From contig JAEXNR010000034.1 of assembly GCA_023439505.1 (NCBI GenBank), positions 1 to 64,000 of the forward strand: 64,000 nt of DNA, given 5' to 3'. Under the pieces are notes generated by a model. It was not told where the DNA came from. It was given only the letters and a program-made list of their open reading frames with translations, and ran no database searches. Positions 41,377 through 49,532 of this stretch are shown here, piece by piece (within the stretch, counting starts at the first letter, position 1; the number at the start of each line of letters is the position of its first letter). Source of the DNA: Bacillota bacterium (GTDB lineage: Bacteria; Bacillota; Clostridia; Lachnospirales; Lachnospiraceae). The translations under genes and the position numbers were made by a program.

Positions 41377-42762
41377 ATGTCTTTAGCCGGAGCATTTATT
41401 GTACCTCATCCGCCAATTATTATTCCCGAGATTGGAAAAGGTGAGGAAAGAAAAATCAGTAAAACCATAGAAAGCTATCGTGAGATTGCAAAGAGGATCG
41501 GGGAGCTAAAACCGGATACCATTGTTATTAGCTCTCCCCATACCATAATGTATTCCGATTATTTTCACATTTCTCCCGGTACTGGTGCATCGGGAGATTT
41601 TGGGGCATTTGGGGCAAAGCAGGTATCCTTTCAGGTGGACTATGATGAAGAATTCACAGAGACCCTGGAGGATATGGCAGAGAGAGCAGGAGTGGAAGCT
41701 GGAACATTAGGAGAGAAAAACCCGGAACTGGACCACGCAACAATGGTTCCCCTTTATTTTATCGACGAATTTTTAGAGAAATACAAGATAGTAAGAATCG
41801 GTTTGTCCGGACGATCCTATCAGGAGCATTACCGACTGGGAAAATGTATGAAACAGACGGAGCAAAAGCTTGGGAGGAAGGTAGTGATCATTGCCTCCGG
41901 GGATCTATCCCATAAGCTGAAAACGGACGGGCCTTACGGGTATGCTCCGGAAGGGGTCCGTTTTGATCAGGAGGTTACCCGGGCGATGGAGGAGGGAAAC
42001 TTCTTAAAATTCCTGGAATTTTCCCCGGACTTTTGCGAGCTTGCAGCAGAATGCGGATTGCGCTCCTTTCTGATTATGGCCGGTGCTTTCGACGGGAAGA
42101 AGGTTATGTCAAGGCTATTGTCTTATGAAGGGCCTTTCGGGGTAGGATATGCCGTCGCATCCTTTGAGGAGCTTGGAATGGAAGAAGACAGGAATTTTGA
42201 TAAAATATTTGAAGATAAGCAACGGGCATACGCAAGAAGACTTCAGGAGCTGGAAGATTCCTATGTACATCTGGCAAGGAGATCGCTGGAGACCTATATT
42301 ATAACGGGAAAATATGCAAAACTTCCGGAGGATTTGCCTGGCGAATTGCTGGGGCGCAGGGCAGGGGTCTTTGTATCCTTAAAAAAGCACGGGGGCCTCA
42401 GAGGGTGCATCGGTACGATCGCACCGGTTACAGCATGTATTGCAAAGGAGATTATGAAAAATGCAGTAAGTGCCGCTGTAGAGGATCCCAGATTTCCTCC
42501 TGTGACAGAACAAGAATTATCAGACCTGATCTACAGCGTGGATGTCCTTGCAGAGCCGGAGCCCATCACGTCTATGTCGGAGCTGGATGTGAAGCGATAT
42601 GGGGTTATTGTAACTGCAGGAAGGAAAAGAGGACTTCTGCTGCCGAATCTGGAAGGAATTGATACGGTGGAGCATCAGGTGGCTATAGCGAAAAAGAAGG
42701 CCGGTATCTATGACAATGAACAATTTAATCTGGAACGATTTGAGGTGGTGAGACATAAATGA
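41377..42762 (+). CDS. Memo-like/LigB domain fused to AMMECR1 domain
   Basis: A cytoplasmic fusion of 461 residues. Residues 1-265 form a LigB/Memo-type domain with possible metal ligands (IVPHPPII, SSPHT, DLSHKL). Residues 285-461 form an AMMECR1 domain with LRGCIGT and VEDPRFPPV. These two domains and the radical SAM enzyme of the next gene make up the AmmeMemoRadiSam system, whose chemistry is not well established. ATG at 41377 has GGAGGTG; the stop overlaps the radical SAM start by four bases. Confidence 0.88.
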   Translation: MSLAGAFIVPHPPIIIPEIGKGEERKISKTIESYREIAKRIGELKPDTIVISSPHTIMYSDYFHISPGTGASGDFGAFGAKQVSFQVDYDEEFTETLEDMAERAGVEAGTLGEKNPELDHATMVPLYFIDEFLEKYKIVRIGLSGRSYQEHYRLGKCMKQTEQKLGRKVVIIASGDLSHKLKTDGPYGYAPEGVRFDQEVTRAMEEGNFLKFLEFSPDFCELAAECGLRSFLIMAGAFDGKKVMSRLLSYEGPFGVGYAVASFEELGMEEDRNFDKIFEDKQRAYARRLQELEDSYVHLARRSLETYIITGKYAKLPEDLPGELLGRRAGVFVSLKKHGGLRGCIGTIAPVTACIAKEIMKNAVSAAVEDPRFPPVTEQELSDLIYSVDVLAEPEPITSMSELDVKRYGVIVTAGRKRGLLLPNLEGIDTVEHQVAIAKKKAGIYDNEQFNLERFEVVRHK

Positions 42763-43586
42763 AGGTTCGATGTGAGATTTGCCCTCATTACTGCAAAATT
42801 GAAGAGGGACATGTTGGTTTGTGTAAAGGAAGAACCAATAGAGAGGGTTGTATTGTAAGCGGAAATTACGGAAAGATAACGGCAATGGCACTCGATCCGA
42901 TAGAGAAGAAGCCGCTGCAGCATTTTTATCCCGGCAGCAGAATTTTATCGATTGGGAGCTATGGCTGCAATTTGAGCTGTCCTTTCTGCCAGAATTGTGA
43001 CATCTCCATGGCCGGCGGTAATGAAATTGACACGGCAGTAATTACCCCTGATGAACTGGTGAAAAAGGCAAAGAGTTTGAAAAAACGTGATAATATCGGC
43101 ATCGCCTATACTTATAACGAACCTTTGATCGGATATGAATTCGTAAGGGATTGCGCAGTTTTAGCCAGGCAAAATGATCTGAAGAATGTTGTTGTAACAA
43201 ACGGATATCTCTGTGAACAGCCCCTGAAGGAACTATTACCTTTTATTGATGCTTTTAATATCGACTTGAAGGGATTTCGTGAGGAGTTCTATCATAAACT
43301 GGGCGGTGATCTGGAAACGGTGAAGCGTACCATTGCTCTGGCATCAAAAGAATGTCATGTGGAGGTTACAACGCTGATCATTCCCGGGGAAAATAACAGT
43401 GAGAAAGAGATGGAGGAGCTTTCGTCCTGGCTTGCAGGCGTTGATCCCGGGATAGTGCTTCATATTTCCAGATTCTTTCCGAGGCATATGATGCAGGACC
43501 GGGAAGCTACGACAGTGGAAGAAGTATATAAACTTGCCCGGATCGCCAGGAGGAATCTGATTAATGTTCATGAAGGAAATTGCTAA
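42759..43586 (+). CDS. amrS: AmmeMemoRadiSam radical SAM enzyme
   Basis: A radical SAM protein of 275 residues related to pyruvate formate-lyase-activating enzymes. The [4Fe-4S] cluster motif is CNLSCPFC. Additional cysteines at the N-terminus (CEICPHYC and CKG) fit the AmrS subfamily. The start overlaps the Memo/AMMECR1 stop, so the two are translationally coupled. It may install a radical or modify a partner; the substrate is unknown. Confidence 0.88.
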   Translation: MKVRCEICPHYCKIEEGHVGLCKGRTNREGCIVSGNYGKITAMALDPIEKKPLQHFYPGSRILSIGSYGCNLSCPFCQNCDISMAGGNEIDTAVITPDELVKKAKSLKKRDNIGIAYTYNEPLIGYEFVRDCAVLARQNDLKNVVVTNGYLCEQPLKELLPFIDAFNIDLKGFREEFYHKLGGDLETVKRTIALASKECHVEVTTLIIPGENNSEKEMEELSSWLAGVDPGIVLHISRFFPRHMMQDREATTVEEVYKLARIARRNLINVHEGNC

Positions 43587-43685
43587 GCAGCAAGAGGGTT
43601 ATACTCTTTTTGGTTGAAATAACCGGAATGCTGGTGTATAGTGAATACCATAGATTTGGATTCTTTAATGATAGAGGATGGACAT

Positions 43686-44465
43686 ATGATTTTTGATACA
43701 CATGCGCATTATGATGATGAAGCTTTTGATACTGACAGGGAAGCAATTTTAGAAGAGTTAGCAAAACAGGAAATTGAATATGTGGTAGATGTAAGTTCTG
43801 ACATAGACAGCGTGGATAAAGTAATTGCACTTGCAACCCAATATCCCTTTATTTACGCAAGCGTTGGCATTCACCCCAGTGAGACAAAAGATCTGAATGA
43901 CGAACGGCTGCTATGGCTGAAAGAAAAGGCCCTGCATCCTAAGACAGTTGCAATCGGTGAAATCGGGCTGGATTATTACTGGGATACGCCGGAACGATTG
44001 ATTCAGAAGAAATGGTTTGAACGTCAGATCGATCTGGCCAGGGAAGTGCGCCTCCCCCTTATTATACACAGCAGGGATGCAGCCAATGATACCTTCGGGA
44101 TTATGAAAGAGATGCGGGCGGAGGAACTGGGAGCCATTATTCACTGCTTCGGATACGGTACCGAGCAGGCAAGACAATACCTGAACCTGGGATATTATCT
44201 GGGAATCGGAGGCGTCGTTACCTTTACCAACGGCAGAAAGCTGAAGGAAGTGGTGGAGTATGCACCATTGGAGCAATTGGTACTGGAAACGGATTGTCCC
44301 TATCTGGCGCCGGTTCCAAATCGGGGAAAGAGGAACAGTTCTTTGAATCTGCCTTATGTTATCAAAGAAATAGCGAAAATCAAGCAGACGGACTATGATA
44401 CCGTTTTACGGATCACCAGTGAAAATGCAAAAAGATTTTATAGAATTCATTCAGAAGTGAGGTAA
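43686..44465 (+). CDS. TatD-family metal-dependent hydrolase
   Basis: A TIM-barrel hydrolase of 259 residues, probably a DNase. Metal ligands are visible in FDTHAHYDDEAF, GEIGLDYYW, IIHSRDA, HCFGYG and ETDCPYL. The ATG at 43686 opens on the first metal motif; an in-frame GTG at 43641 is less likely. In many Firmicutes tatD precedes rsmA, as here, with a three-base gap. Confidence 0.9.
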   Translation: MIFDTHAHYDDEAFDTDREAILEELAKQEIEYVVDVSSDIDSVDKVIALATQYPFIYASVGIHPSETKDLNDERLLWLKEKALHPKTVAIGEIGLDYYWDTPERLIQKKWFERQIDLAREVRLPLIIHSRDAANDTFGIMKEMRAEELGAIIHCFGYGTEQARQYLNLGYYLGIGGVVTFTNGRKLKEVVEYAPLEQLVLETDCPYLAPVPNRGKRNSSLNLPYVIKEIAKIKQTDYDTVLRITSENAKRFYRIHSEVR

Positions 44466-44468
44466 ACT

Positions 44469-45329
44469 ATGGCTGATCTGGGAAATCCCAGGAACACAAT
44501 AGAAATACTAAATAAATATAAATTTATCTTCCAAAAAAAGTTCGGGCAGAATTTTTTGATTGACACCCATGTACTGGATAAGATCATTCGTGCCGCTGAT
44601 ATTACAAAGGAGGACTTTGTTCTGGAAATCGGTCCCGGAATAGGAACGCTGACACAATATTTATGTGAGAATGCGAGAGAAGTACTGGCAGTGGAGATAG
44701 ACAGGGCATTGCTTCCGATCCTGGAAGATACCTTGTCCGGTTATGATAATGTGACAGTTTGGAACGAGGATATCCTAAAAGTGGATCTGATGGAACTCGT
44801 AAGGGAAAGAAACAATGGACGTCCTATTAAAGTAGTGGCAAATCTGCCTTATTATATTACAACACCCATTGTTATGGGATTGCTTGAGCAGCATATTCCT
44901 CTGATTAATGTAACTGTAATGGTACAAAAGGAAGTGGCGGACAGAATGCAGGCGGTCCCGGGCACCAAGGATTATGGCGCGCTTTCTCTTGCCGTACAAT
45001 ATTATGCCAAACCATATATTGCGGCCAATGTTCCCCCGAACTGCTTTATGCCAAGACCCAATGTGGGTTCGGCGGTCATTAATTTGACACTACATGAAAA
45101 TCCACCGATTAAGGTGAAGGAGGAAGCACTGCTTTTTAAGTTGATTCGTGCCTCCTTTAATCAACGCAGAAAAACATTGGTAAACGGCCTGAACAATTCA
45201 TCTGAGCTATCCTTTACAAAGGAGGAGATCCTGCAGGCATTTCATAAGCTGGGTCTCTCCGAAAATATCAGAGGAGAGGCATTAACACTGGAGGAATTTG
45301 CAGATCTGACCAATGCCCTGACAACATAA
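44469..45329 (+). CDS. rsmA: 16S rRNA (adenine-1518/1519 N6,N6)-dimethyltransferase
   Basis: The ribosomal dimethyltransferase RsmA (KsgA), 286 residues. It shows FQKKFGQNFLID at the N-terminus, the SAM loop EIGPGIGTLT, and the catalytic NLPYYITTP motif, with the usual C-terminal FNQRRKTLVN. GAAGTGAGG precedes the ATG. Expected to act late in small-subunit maturation. Confidence 0.94.
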   Translation: MADLGNPRNTIEILNKYKFIFQKKFGQNFLIDTHVLDKIIRAADITKEDFVLEIGPGIGTLTQYLCENAREVLAVEIDRALLPILEDTLSGYDNVTVWNEDILKVDLMELVRERNNGRPIKVVANLPYYITTPIVMGLLEQHIPLINVTVMVQKEVADRMQAVPGTKDYGALSLAVQYYAKPYIAANVPPNCFMPRPNVGSAVINLTLHENPPIKVKEEALLFKLIRASFNQRRKTLVNGLNNSSELSFTKEEILQAFHKLGLSENIRGEALTLEEFADLTNALTT

Positions 45330-45364
45330 ATTAAAAAGTATCATAAAGCGGATCAATGTGAAGA

Positions 45365-45446
45365 AACAGTATCTTATAACAGGAAGTGACACCATCCCAT
45401 TAACATGGAGTAAGGGATGGCGCCTCATGGAATAGGGTACTGTTTT
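45365..45446 (+). terminator. Probable terminator after rsmA
   Basis: AAACAGTA (45365-45372) pairs with TACTGTTT (45439-45446), enclosing a second stem CCATCCC/GGGATGG. TTTAATTT follows. Confidence 0.55.
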
Positions 45447-45482
45447 AATTTATGCCAAAATTCATTCGTTTTTCAGGAACTT

Positions 45483-45511
45483 TTCACTCTATAAATAAGG
45501 TTAGGTATAAT
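45483..45511 (+). promoter_or_regulatory. Promoter of the unknown gene at 45588
   Basis: TTCACT (45483-45488) and TATAAT (45506-45511) are 17 bases apart, with a leader of about 70 bases. Confidence 0.55.
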
Positions 45512-45587
45512 GATAGTTTTAATAGAATATATTAAATAGAATCATGAAACAACCAAACAGAGAATACAAGATTAAGGGAGTGGTCTT

Positions 45588-47018
45588 TTGGCTGATTATA
45601 AAAGAATGGTCTCGTATATGTATCAATACGAGAAGGGAGTTAAGAAAAAGAATGTGGGATATGCAAGGATAGAGTCAAGAAGCGGACAATGTAAAATTAC
45701 GTTGCATATGCAACTGCTTGGCCAATATGACAGTATCTTCCCCACCTATCTGATACAGAGAGATGATAAAAATACGGAGCTGATCTACCTGGGGGATTCC
45801 CAGCTGAAGAATCAGATCATGGACAGCCGGCTAATGGCGGAGGAAGCCAATATTATGGGATCGGGGTTCCGATTATCACAGACAGGTGGTCTGTTGATTT
45901 TCCTGAATGAGAATGTGTTCTACGCAACGGAATGGGATGACAAACCAATTGTTGCCGCTGAATTGTTAAATTCTCTGAAACCAAAACCGAAGCAGACAAA
46001 GGCATCCAATGAAACCGCAGGAAAATCAAAAATCGATTACGATTATGGCAATTATGAGGAAATGAAAGCGGCGCTCTTACAGGGAATCGTATCCGGTGAG
46101 AAGGATACGAGAAGGAAGAATAACGGTAAGAAGGAACGCACCAACGATGATCTTGTCGCCGAAAACATTCTGGAGGAAATACAGCAGATTGAAGAAGAGA
46201 CACAGGAGGAATTCGAAAGTGCTTATGAGGACGAAAATAACCTCATAAAGCCGGAATTTGAAATTGGCATAGAGGACCCTGTTGAAACAGGGGCGGATAA
46301 CGTGGTACAGATTCACAAGGAGCCGGAGCAGGAGGAAAAAGATTATAATATGAAAGCCTCTCATTTGTTGCAGCCTGTAGAAGAACTGGAATCGCAAGAC
46401 GACAACGGGTGGTTTTTGGGAGAAGCAGATACTTCCATTCCGGTATATAAATTACCAAGAGGCTGGAAAACCATAGAGTATGTTCAAAAAAAAGATCAGG
46501 AATCAGCTCCGGCAAAAAAGGAAACGGAATCCGAGCAAAATGATATCAGCGGCAAAGACAGCACAATGCCTGAGGAATCCGGTAAGGTAGAGAATTTGCA
46601 GGAAACTGTGTCAGACACGAGTCAAAAAGTCCCCCAGGAGGAAAGTTCAGAGCAGCCGGATCATCCCCTTGCTGGTAAAATATTTGAAAACTATCCCAGA
46701 ATATATCCCTTTGAGGACAACGAGATTACAATGTGTGTTAAAATTGAACCTAAGGATATCGGTTTTCTTCCAATGAGCACATGGGTATTAAATAGTAATA
46801 GTTTTTTACTTCATGGGTATTATTGTTACCGGCATCTGATTTTTGCCAGGATTAATGATAAATACGGCAGCAGATACATACTCGGGGTGCCGGGGATCTA
46901 CCATAACAGGGAGCAGTTTATGGCCAGAATGTTTGGATTCGAACAATTTAAATCTATTCGCAAAAGAGAACTCAGACAGGGGGATTTTGGATATTGGTAT
47001 ATCACAGTTAGTATGTAA
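45588..47018 (+). CDS. Unknown Lachnospiraceae-type protein with acidic linker
   Basis: A protein of 476 residues without a recognised function. Residues 1-130 form one domain (YEKGVKKKNVGYARIES, LHMQLLGQYDSIFPTYLI). A long, very acidic, low-complexity linker spans about 185-370 (many Glu/Gln/Asp). The C-terminal ~110 residues form a second domain (IFENYPRIYPFEDNEITMCV ... DFGYWYITV). No signal peptide. It starts at TTG with AAGGGAG before it. The two conserved ends with a disordered middle suggest a regulatory or scaffold protein. Its stop directly abuts the convergent GNAT gene. Confidence 0.7.
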   Translation: MADYKRMVSYMYQYEKGVKKKNVGYARIESRSGQCKITLHMQLLGQYDSIFPTYLIQRDDKNTELIYLGDSQLKNQIMDSRLMAEEANIMGSGFRLSQTGGLLIFLNENVFYATEWDDKPIVAAELLNSLKPKPKQTKASNETAGKSKIDYDYGNYEEMKAALLQGIVSGEKDTRRKNNGKKERTNDDLVAENILEEIQQIEEETQEEFESAYEDENNLIKPEFEIGIEDPVETGADNVVQIHKEPEQEEKDYNMKASHLLQPVEELESQDDNGWFLGEADTSIPVYKLPRGWKTIEYVQKKDQESAPAKKETESEQNDISGKDSTMPEESGKVENLQETVSDTSQKVPQEESSEQPDHPLAGKIFENYPRIYPFEDNEITMCVKIEPKDIGFLPMSTWVLNSNSFLLHGYYCYRHLIFARINDKYGSRYILGVPGIYHNREQFMARMFGFEQFKSIRKRELRQGDFGYWYITVSM

Positions 47019-47618
47019 TTACACGGATTCGGGCAGAGGATGAATCGGTGCAGACGCATAGGGGTTAATTGCTCTGGAATTAATCAGTGCATAGCGCAGG
47101 TGATCGGTCCATACCCCGTCAACATTGGCATACGCATAGGAAATACCTTCACATATGAAATCCAGTTTCTTAATCAGCCTCAGAGAGGGATCGTTATTCG
47201 GCATAATAAATGCCTCGATACGATGGATTGGTAACTCTTCAAATATTACATCAATTCCTTTTCTGGTACTCTCATAAGCATAGCCCAGATTATGAAATTT
47301 GTGGCTGAATTTATAACCAATGCTGCAGCTGCGATAAGGGCCCATTAAAAAATTTTGAAAGCAGACAGAACCGATAATCTCGTCAGGGCAATCCTTTAAA
47401 AATACCCAGTATCTTAAAAGCTTTCCATCTGCCATCTGGTAATACTCGGCAGAGAGGGAAGCTTTTTGATAGGCCTGGGTATAAAAGTGTTCGGATCGCT
47501 TCGGCTCCCAGGGCTCAAAGAGGGGTTTATTATCCTCATAAAAATGAAGCACCATGGCAGCGGCATCTTTATTTAATATCTTCAATTGAAGTCGTTCTGT
47601 TTCGTAAGATTTCAGCAT
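47019..47618 (-). CDS. GNAT-family N-acetyltransferase, RimJ/RimL type
   Basis: A cytoplasmic acetyltransferase of 199 residues. It begins YETERLQLKILNKDAAAMVL, typical of the RimJ/RimL group, and has IGYKFSHKFHNLGYAYESTRKGIDVIF around the acetyl-CoA loop and a late IEAFIMPNNDPSLRLIKKLDF segment. GGGGG precedes the ATG. It follows nrdG by 17 bases on the same strand. The acceptor, protein or small molecule, is unknown. Confidence 0.83.
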   Translation of the reverse strand: MLKSYETERLQLKILNKDAAAMVLHFYEDNKPLFEPWEPKRSEHFYTQAYQKASLSAEYYQMADGKLLRYWVFLKDCPDEIIGSVCFQNFLMGPYRSCSIGYKFSHKFHNLGYAYESTRKGIDVIFEELPIHRIEAFIMPNNDPSLRLIKKLDFICEGISYAYANVDGVWTDHLRYALINSRAINPYASAPIHPLPESV

Positions 47619-47635
47619 TTCAAAGACCCCCTATA

Positions 47636-48331
47636 TTAATCTACTCCCCGTAATGCAATATATTCCACATATGGAGACACTAGATCAACAAAGTTTTGCA
47701 AGATATCTTTTGAATGACTGTGAAAGCCGGGTGAGAGGATGTCCCCGGAATCAAGGTAGGATTGAAGATAATAAGCCCTGGCGTCCCTGATCCATTCTCC
47801 GATGGATATCATATCCTCCCGGGTATGAAGTTCTCTGACGATGGTAGTTCTGAATTCATAATCCAGCGAACCGGACAACAGAAAAGAAACACTCTCCTCA
47901 ACAGAGCTGATATCAAGATCTTTGATGCCGGAGGAAATCGGATATTTTTCTTTTGCATTCTTAATATCCATGGCGATATAATCAATCAGCCCGTCTGTAG
48001 CCAGAGATTTCATAAGAGCCGGGTTAGTTCCGTTGGTATCCAGCTTTACCTTAAAACCAAGAGACTTAATCTTTCTGATAAACGCCGGCAGTTCATGATA
48101 CAGTGTGGGTTCTCCCCCAGTAATGCAAACCCCTTCCAAAATTCCCTGTCTCCGGGAAAGATAATGGAATACTTCCTCCTCAGGGAGGACAGCAGTGTTG
48201 TGCAATCCGGTAACGAGAGATGCATTATGGCAGAAGGGACAGCGCATATTACAACCGCCAAGGAATATGGTGGCAGCCAAATGCTTTGGATAATCTAACA
48301 AAGTTGTTTTGTTTAAACCATAGATCTGCAT
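47636..48331 (-). CDS. nrdG: Anaerobic ribonucleotide reductase-activating protein
   Basis: A radical SAM enzyme of 231 residues. It has GLNKTTLLDYPKHLAATIFLGG and the cluster motif CNMRCPFCHN, and CITGGEPTL. This form is NrdG-like and generates the glycyl radical on the class III reductase. The reductase gene (nrdD) is not in this window, so it may instead serve another glycyl-radical enzyme. GGAG precedes the ATG. Confidence 0.82.
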   Translation of the reverse strand: MQIYGLNKTTLLDYPKHLAATIFLGGCNMRCPFCHNASLVTGLHNTAVLPEEEVFHYLSRRQGILEGVCITGGEPTLYHELPAFIRKIKSLGFKVKLDTNGTNPALMKSLATDGLIDYIAMDIKNAKEKYPISSGIKDLDISSVEESVSFLLSGSLDYEFRTTIVRELHTREDMISIGEWIRDARAYYLQSYLDSGDILSPGFHSHSKDILQNFVDLVSPYVEYIALRGVD

Positions 48332-48412
48332 ATTGTCACTCCATTTGTGTTATGATACAATTACTATACCAGATTTGGAAGCATGAGTCCATATGGAAAA
48401 GGGAACCGATCA

Positions 48413-48907
48413 ATGAATAATAATGAGAGATATATGAGAGAAGCACTCAGACAAGCCAGGAAGGCATACAGTATCGGAGAAGTACCAATCGGCTGCGTTA
48501 TTGTATATCAGGATAAGATTATCGGAAGAGGTTATAATAAACGGAACAAGAACAAGACAACACTGGCACATGCAGAGTTGCTTGCCATAGAAAGGGCAAG
48601 CAAAACAATGGGTGACTGGAGACTGGAAGATTGTGATATGTATGTAACGCTGGAGCCCTGTCAGATGTGTGCGGGAGCTATCGTACAGGCAAGGATCAGA
48701 CAGGTTGTGGTAGGATCCATGAACCCTAAGGCAGGCTGTGCCGGTTCTATCTTAAATCTCCTCCAGATGAAGGAGTTTAACCATCAGGTTGGACTGATTA
48801 CAGGTGTAATGGAAGAGGAGTGCACAGCAGTATTACAGGATTTTTTCAGGGAATTAAGAATTAGAAACAAAAGAAAAGAACCGTTTGAACCGGAGGAAGC
48901 ACAGTAA
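48413..48907 (+). CDS. tadA: tRNA adenosine-34 deaminase
   Basis: A zinc deaminase of 164 residues that makes inosine at the wobble position of tRNA. It has the zinc and catalytic motifs HAELLAI and PCQMCAGAI, preceded by GEVPIGCVIV, and ends with DFFRELR. ATG at 48413 is chosen because AAAGGGAACC precedes it; the longer frame from 48383 is less likely. It lies immediately before the SRP RNA gene. Confidence 0.92.
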   Translation: MNNNERYMREALRQARKAYSIGEVPIGCVIVYQDKIIGRGYNKRNKNKTTLAHAELLAIERASKTMGDWRLEDCDMYVTLEPCQMCAGAIVQARIRQVVVGSMNPKAGCAGSILNLLQMKEFNHQVGLITGVMEEECTAVLQDFFRELRIRNKRKEPFEPEEAQ

Positions 48908-48946
48908 CAATTTGAAGGATAACTTGAAAATGGAAATGCTTGAGGG

Positions 48947-48975
48947 TTGACAATCTGTCCTAAAAGCTATATACT
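48947..48975 (+). promoter_or_regulatory. Strong promoter of the SRP RNA gene
   Basis: A consensus TTGACA (48947-48952) and TATACT (48970-48975) are 17 bases apart. Transcription would start near 48982, about 40 bases before the mature RNA end, implying 5' processing. Confidence 0.75.
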
Positions 48976-49020
48976 TGGCATACAGCTTTTGTAGTAAATA
49001 TTAGAAATGTCATAAAATTT

Positions 49021-49282
49021 CCGTGCAGCCGGGGAGATAGCGGTGCCCTGTACCTGCAATCCGCTACAGCAGGGGTGATGTTTTGCCCAGGGTGACTTAC
49101 TGTAGGGCAGCCCTTTATAAGTGATGTTGACGTTTGGGTCTTACGCAACAGGAATTCGTGAACCGTGTCAGGTCAGGAATGGAGCAGCACTAAGCGAAAG
49201 CTTCTGTGTGCCGTAAGGCAGCCTGGACCGAGTTAACTGTAAAGGTAACGCTTATGGTAAGCATTCAAAGCAAAGCGCACGG
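49021..49282 (+). ncRNA. ffs: Signal recognition particle RNA (large Gram-positive type)
   Basis: A 262-base RNA closely resembling the B. subtilis scRNA. It has the Alu-domain 5' part (AGATAGCGGTGCCCTGTACC), the middle segment GTTGACGTTTGGGTC, and the Ffh-binding domain IV loop with GTCAGGTCAGGAATGGAGCAGC. The ends pair, CCGTGC at 49021 with GCACGG at 49277-49282. Together with Ffh it targets nascent membrane and secreted proteins. Confidence 0.93.
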
Positions 49283-49336
49283 AATTAAATTAATAGATAG
49301 AATTATAACAAATTGAATGAAGAAGTTTACCCTAAG

Positions 49337-49382
49337 ACATGGATGCAGAATGAGTATAGACAATCTGATCCGTGTTTTTTTG
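49337..49382 (+). terminator. Terminator of the SRP RNA gene
   Basis: ACATGGAT (49337-49344) pairs with ATCCGTGT (49368-49375) with one G-U pair, followed by a T-run. From here to 49532 I see nothing but AT-rich leader sequence. Confidence 0.75.
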
Positions 49383-49532
49383 TAGTTGTCCGGGACAGGT
49401 GCAGGCGTTACCAAAAGTGAGAATTATGTACTATTTTGTTACTATTAGTTAAATTTTGCTTTTTGTTAGCAGTGGTATCGTATATAATAATACTTGTAAC
49501 TACTGATTCGGGTTTGGCGGGAGAGAACTGAC

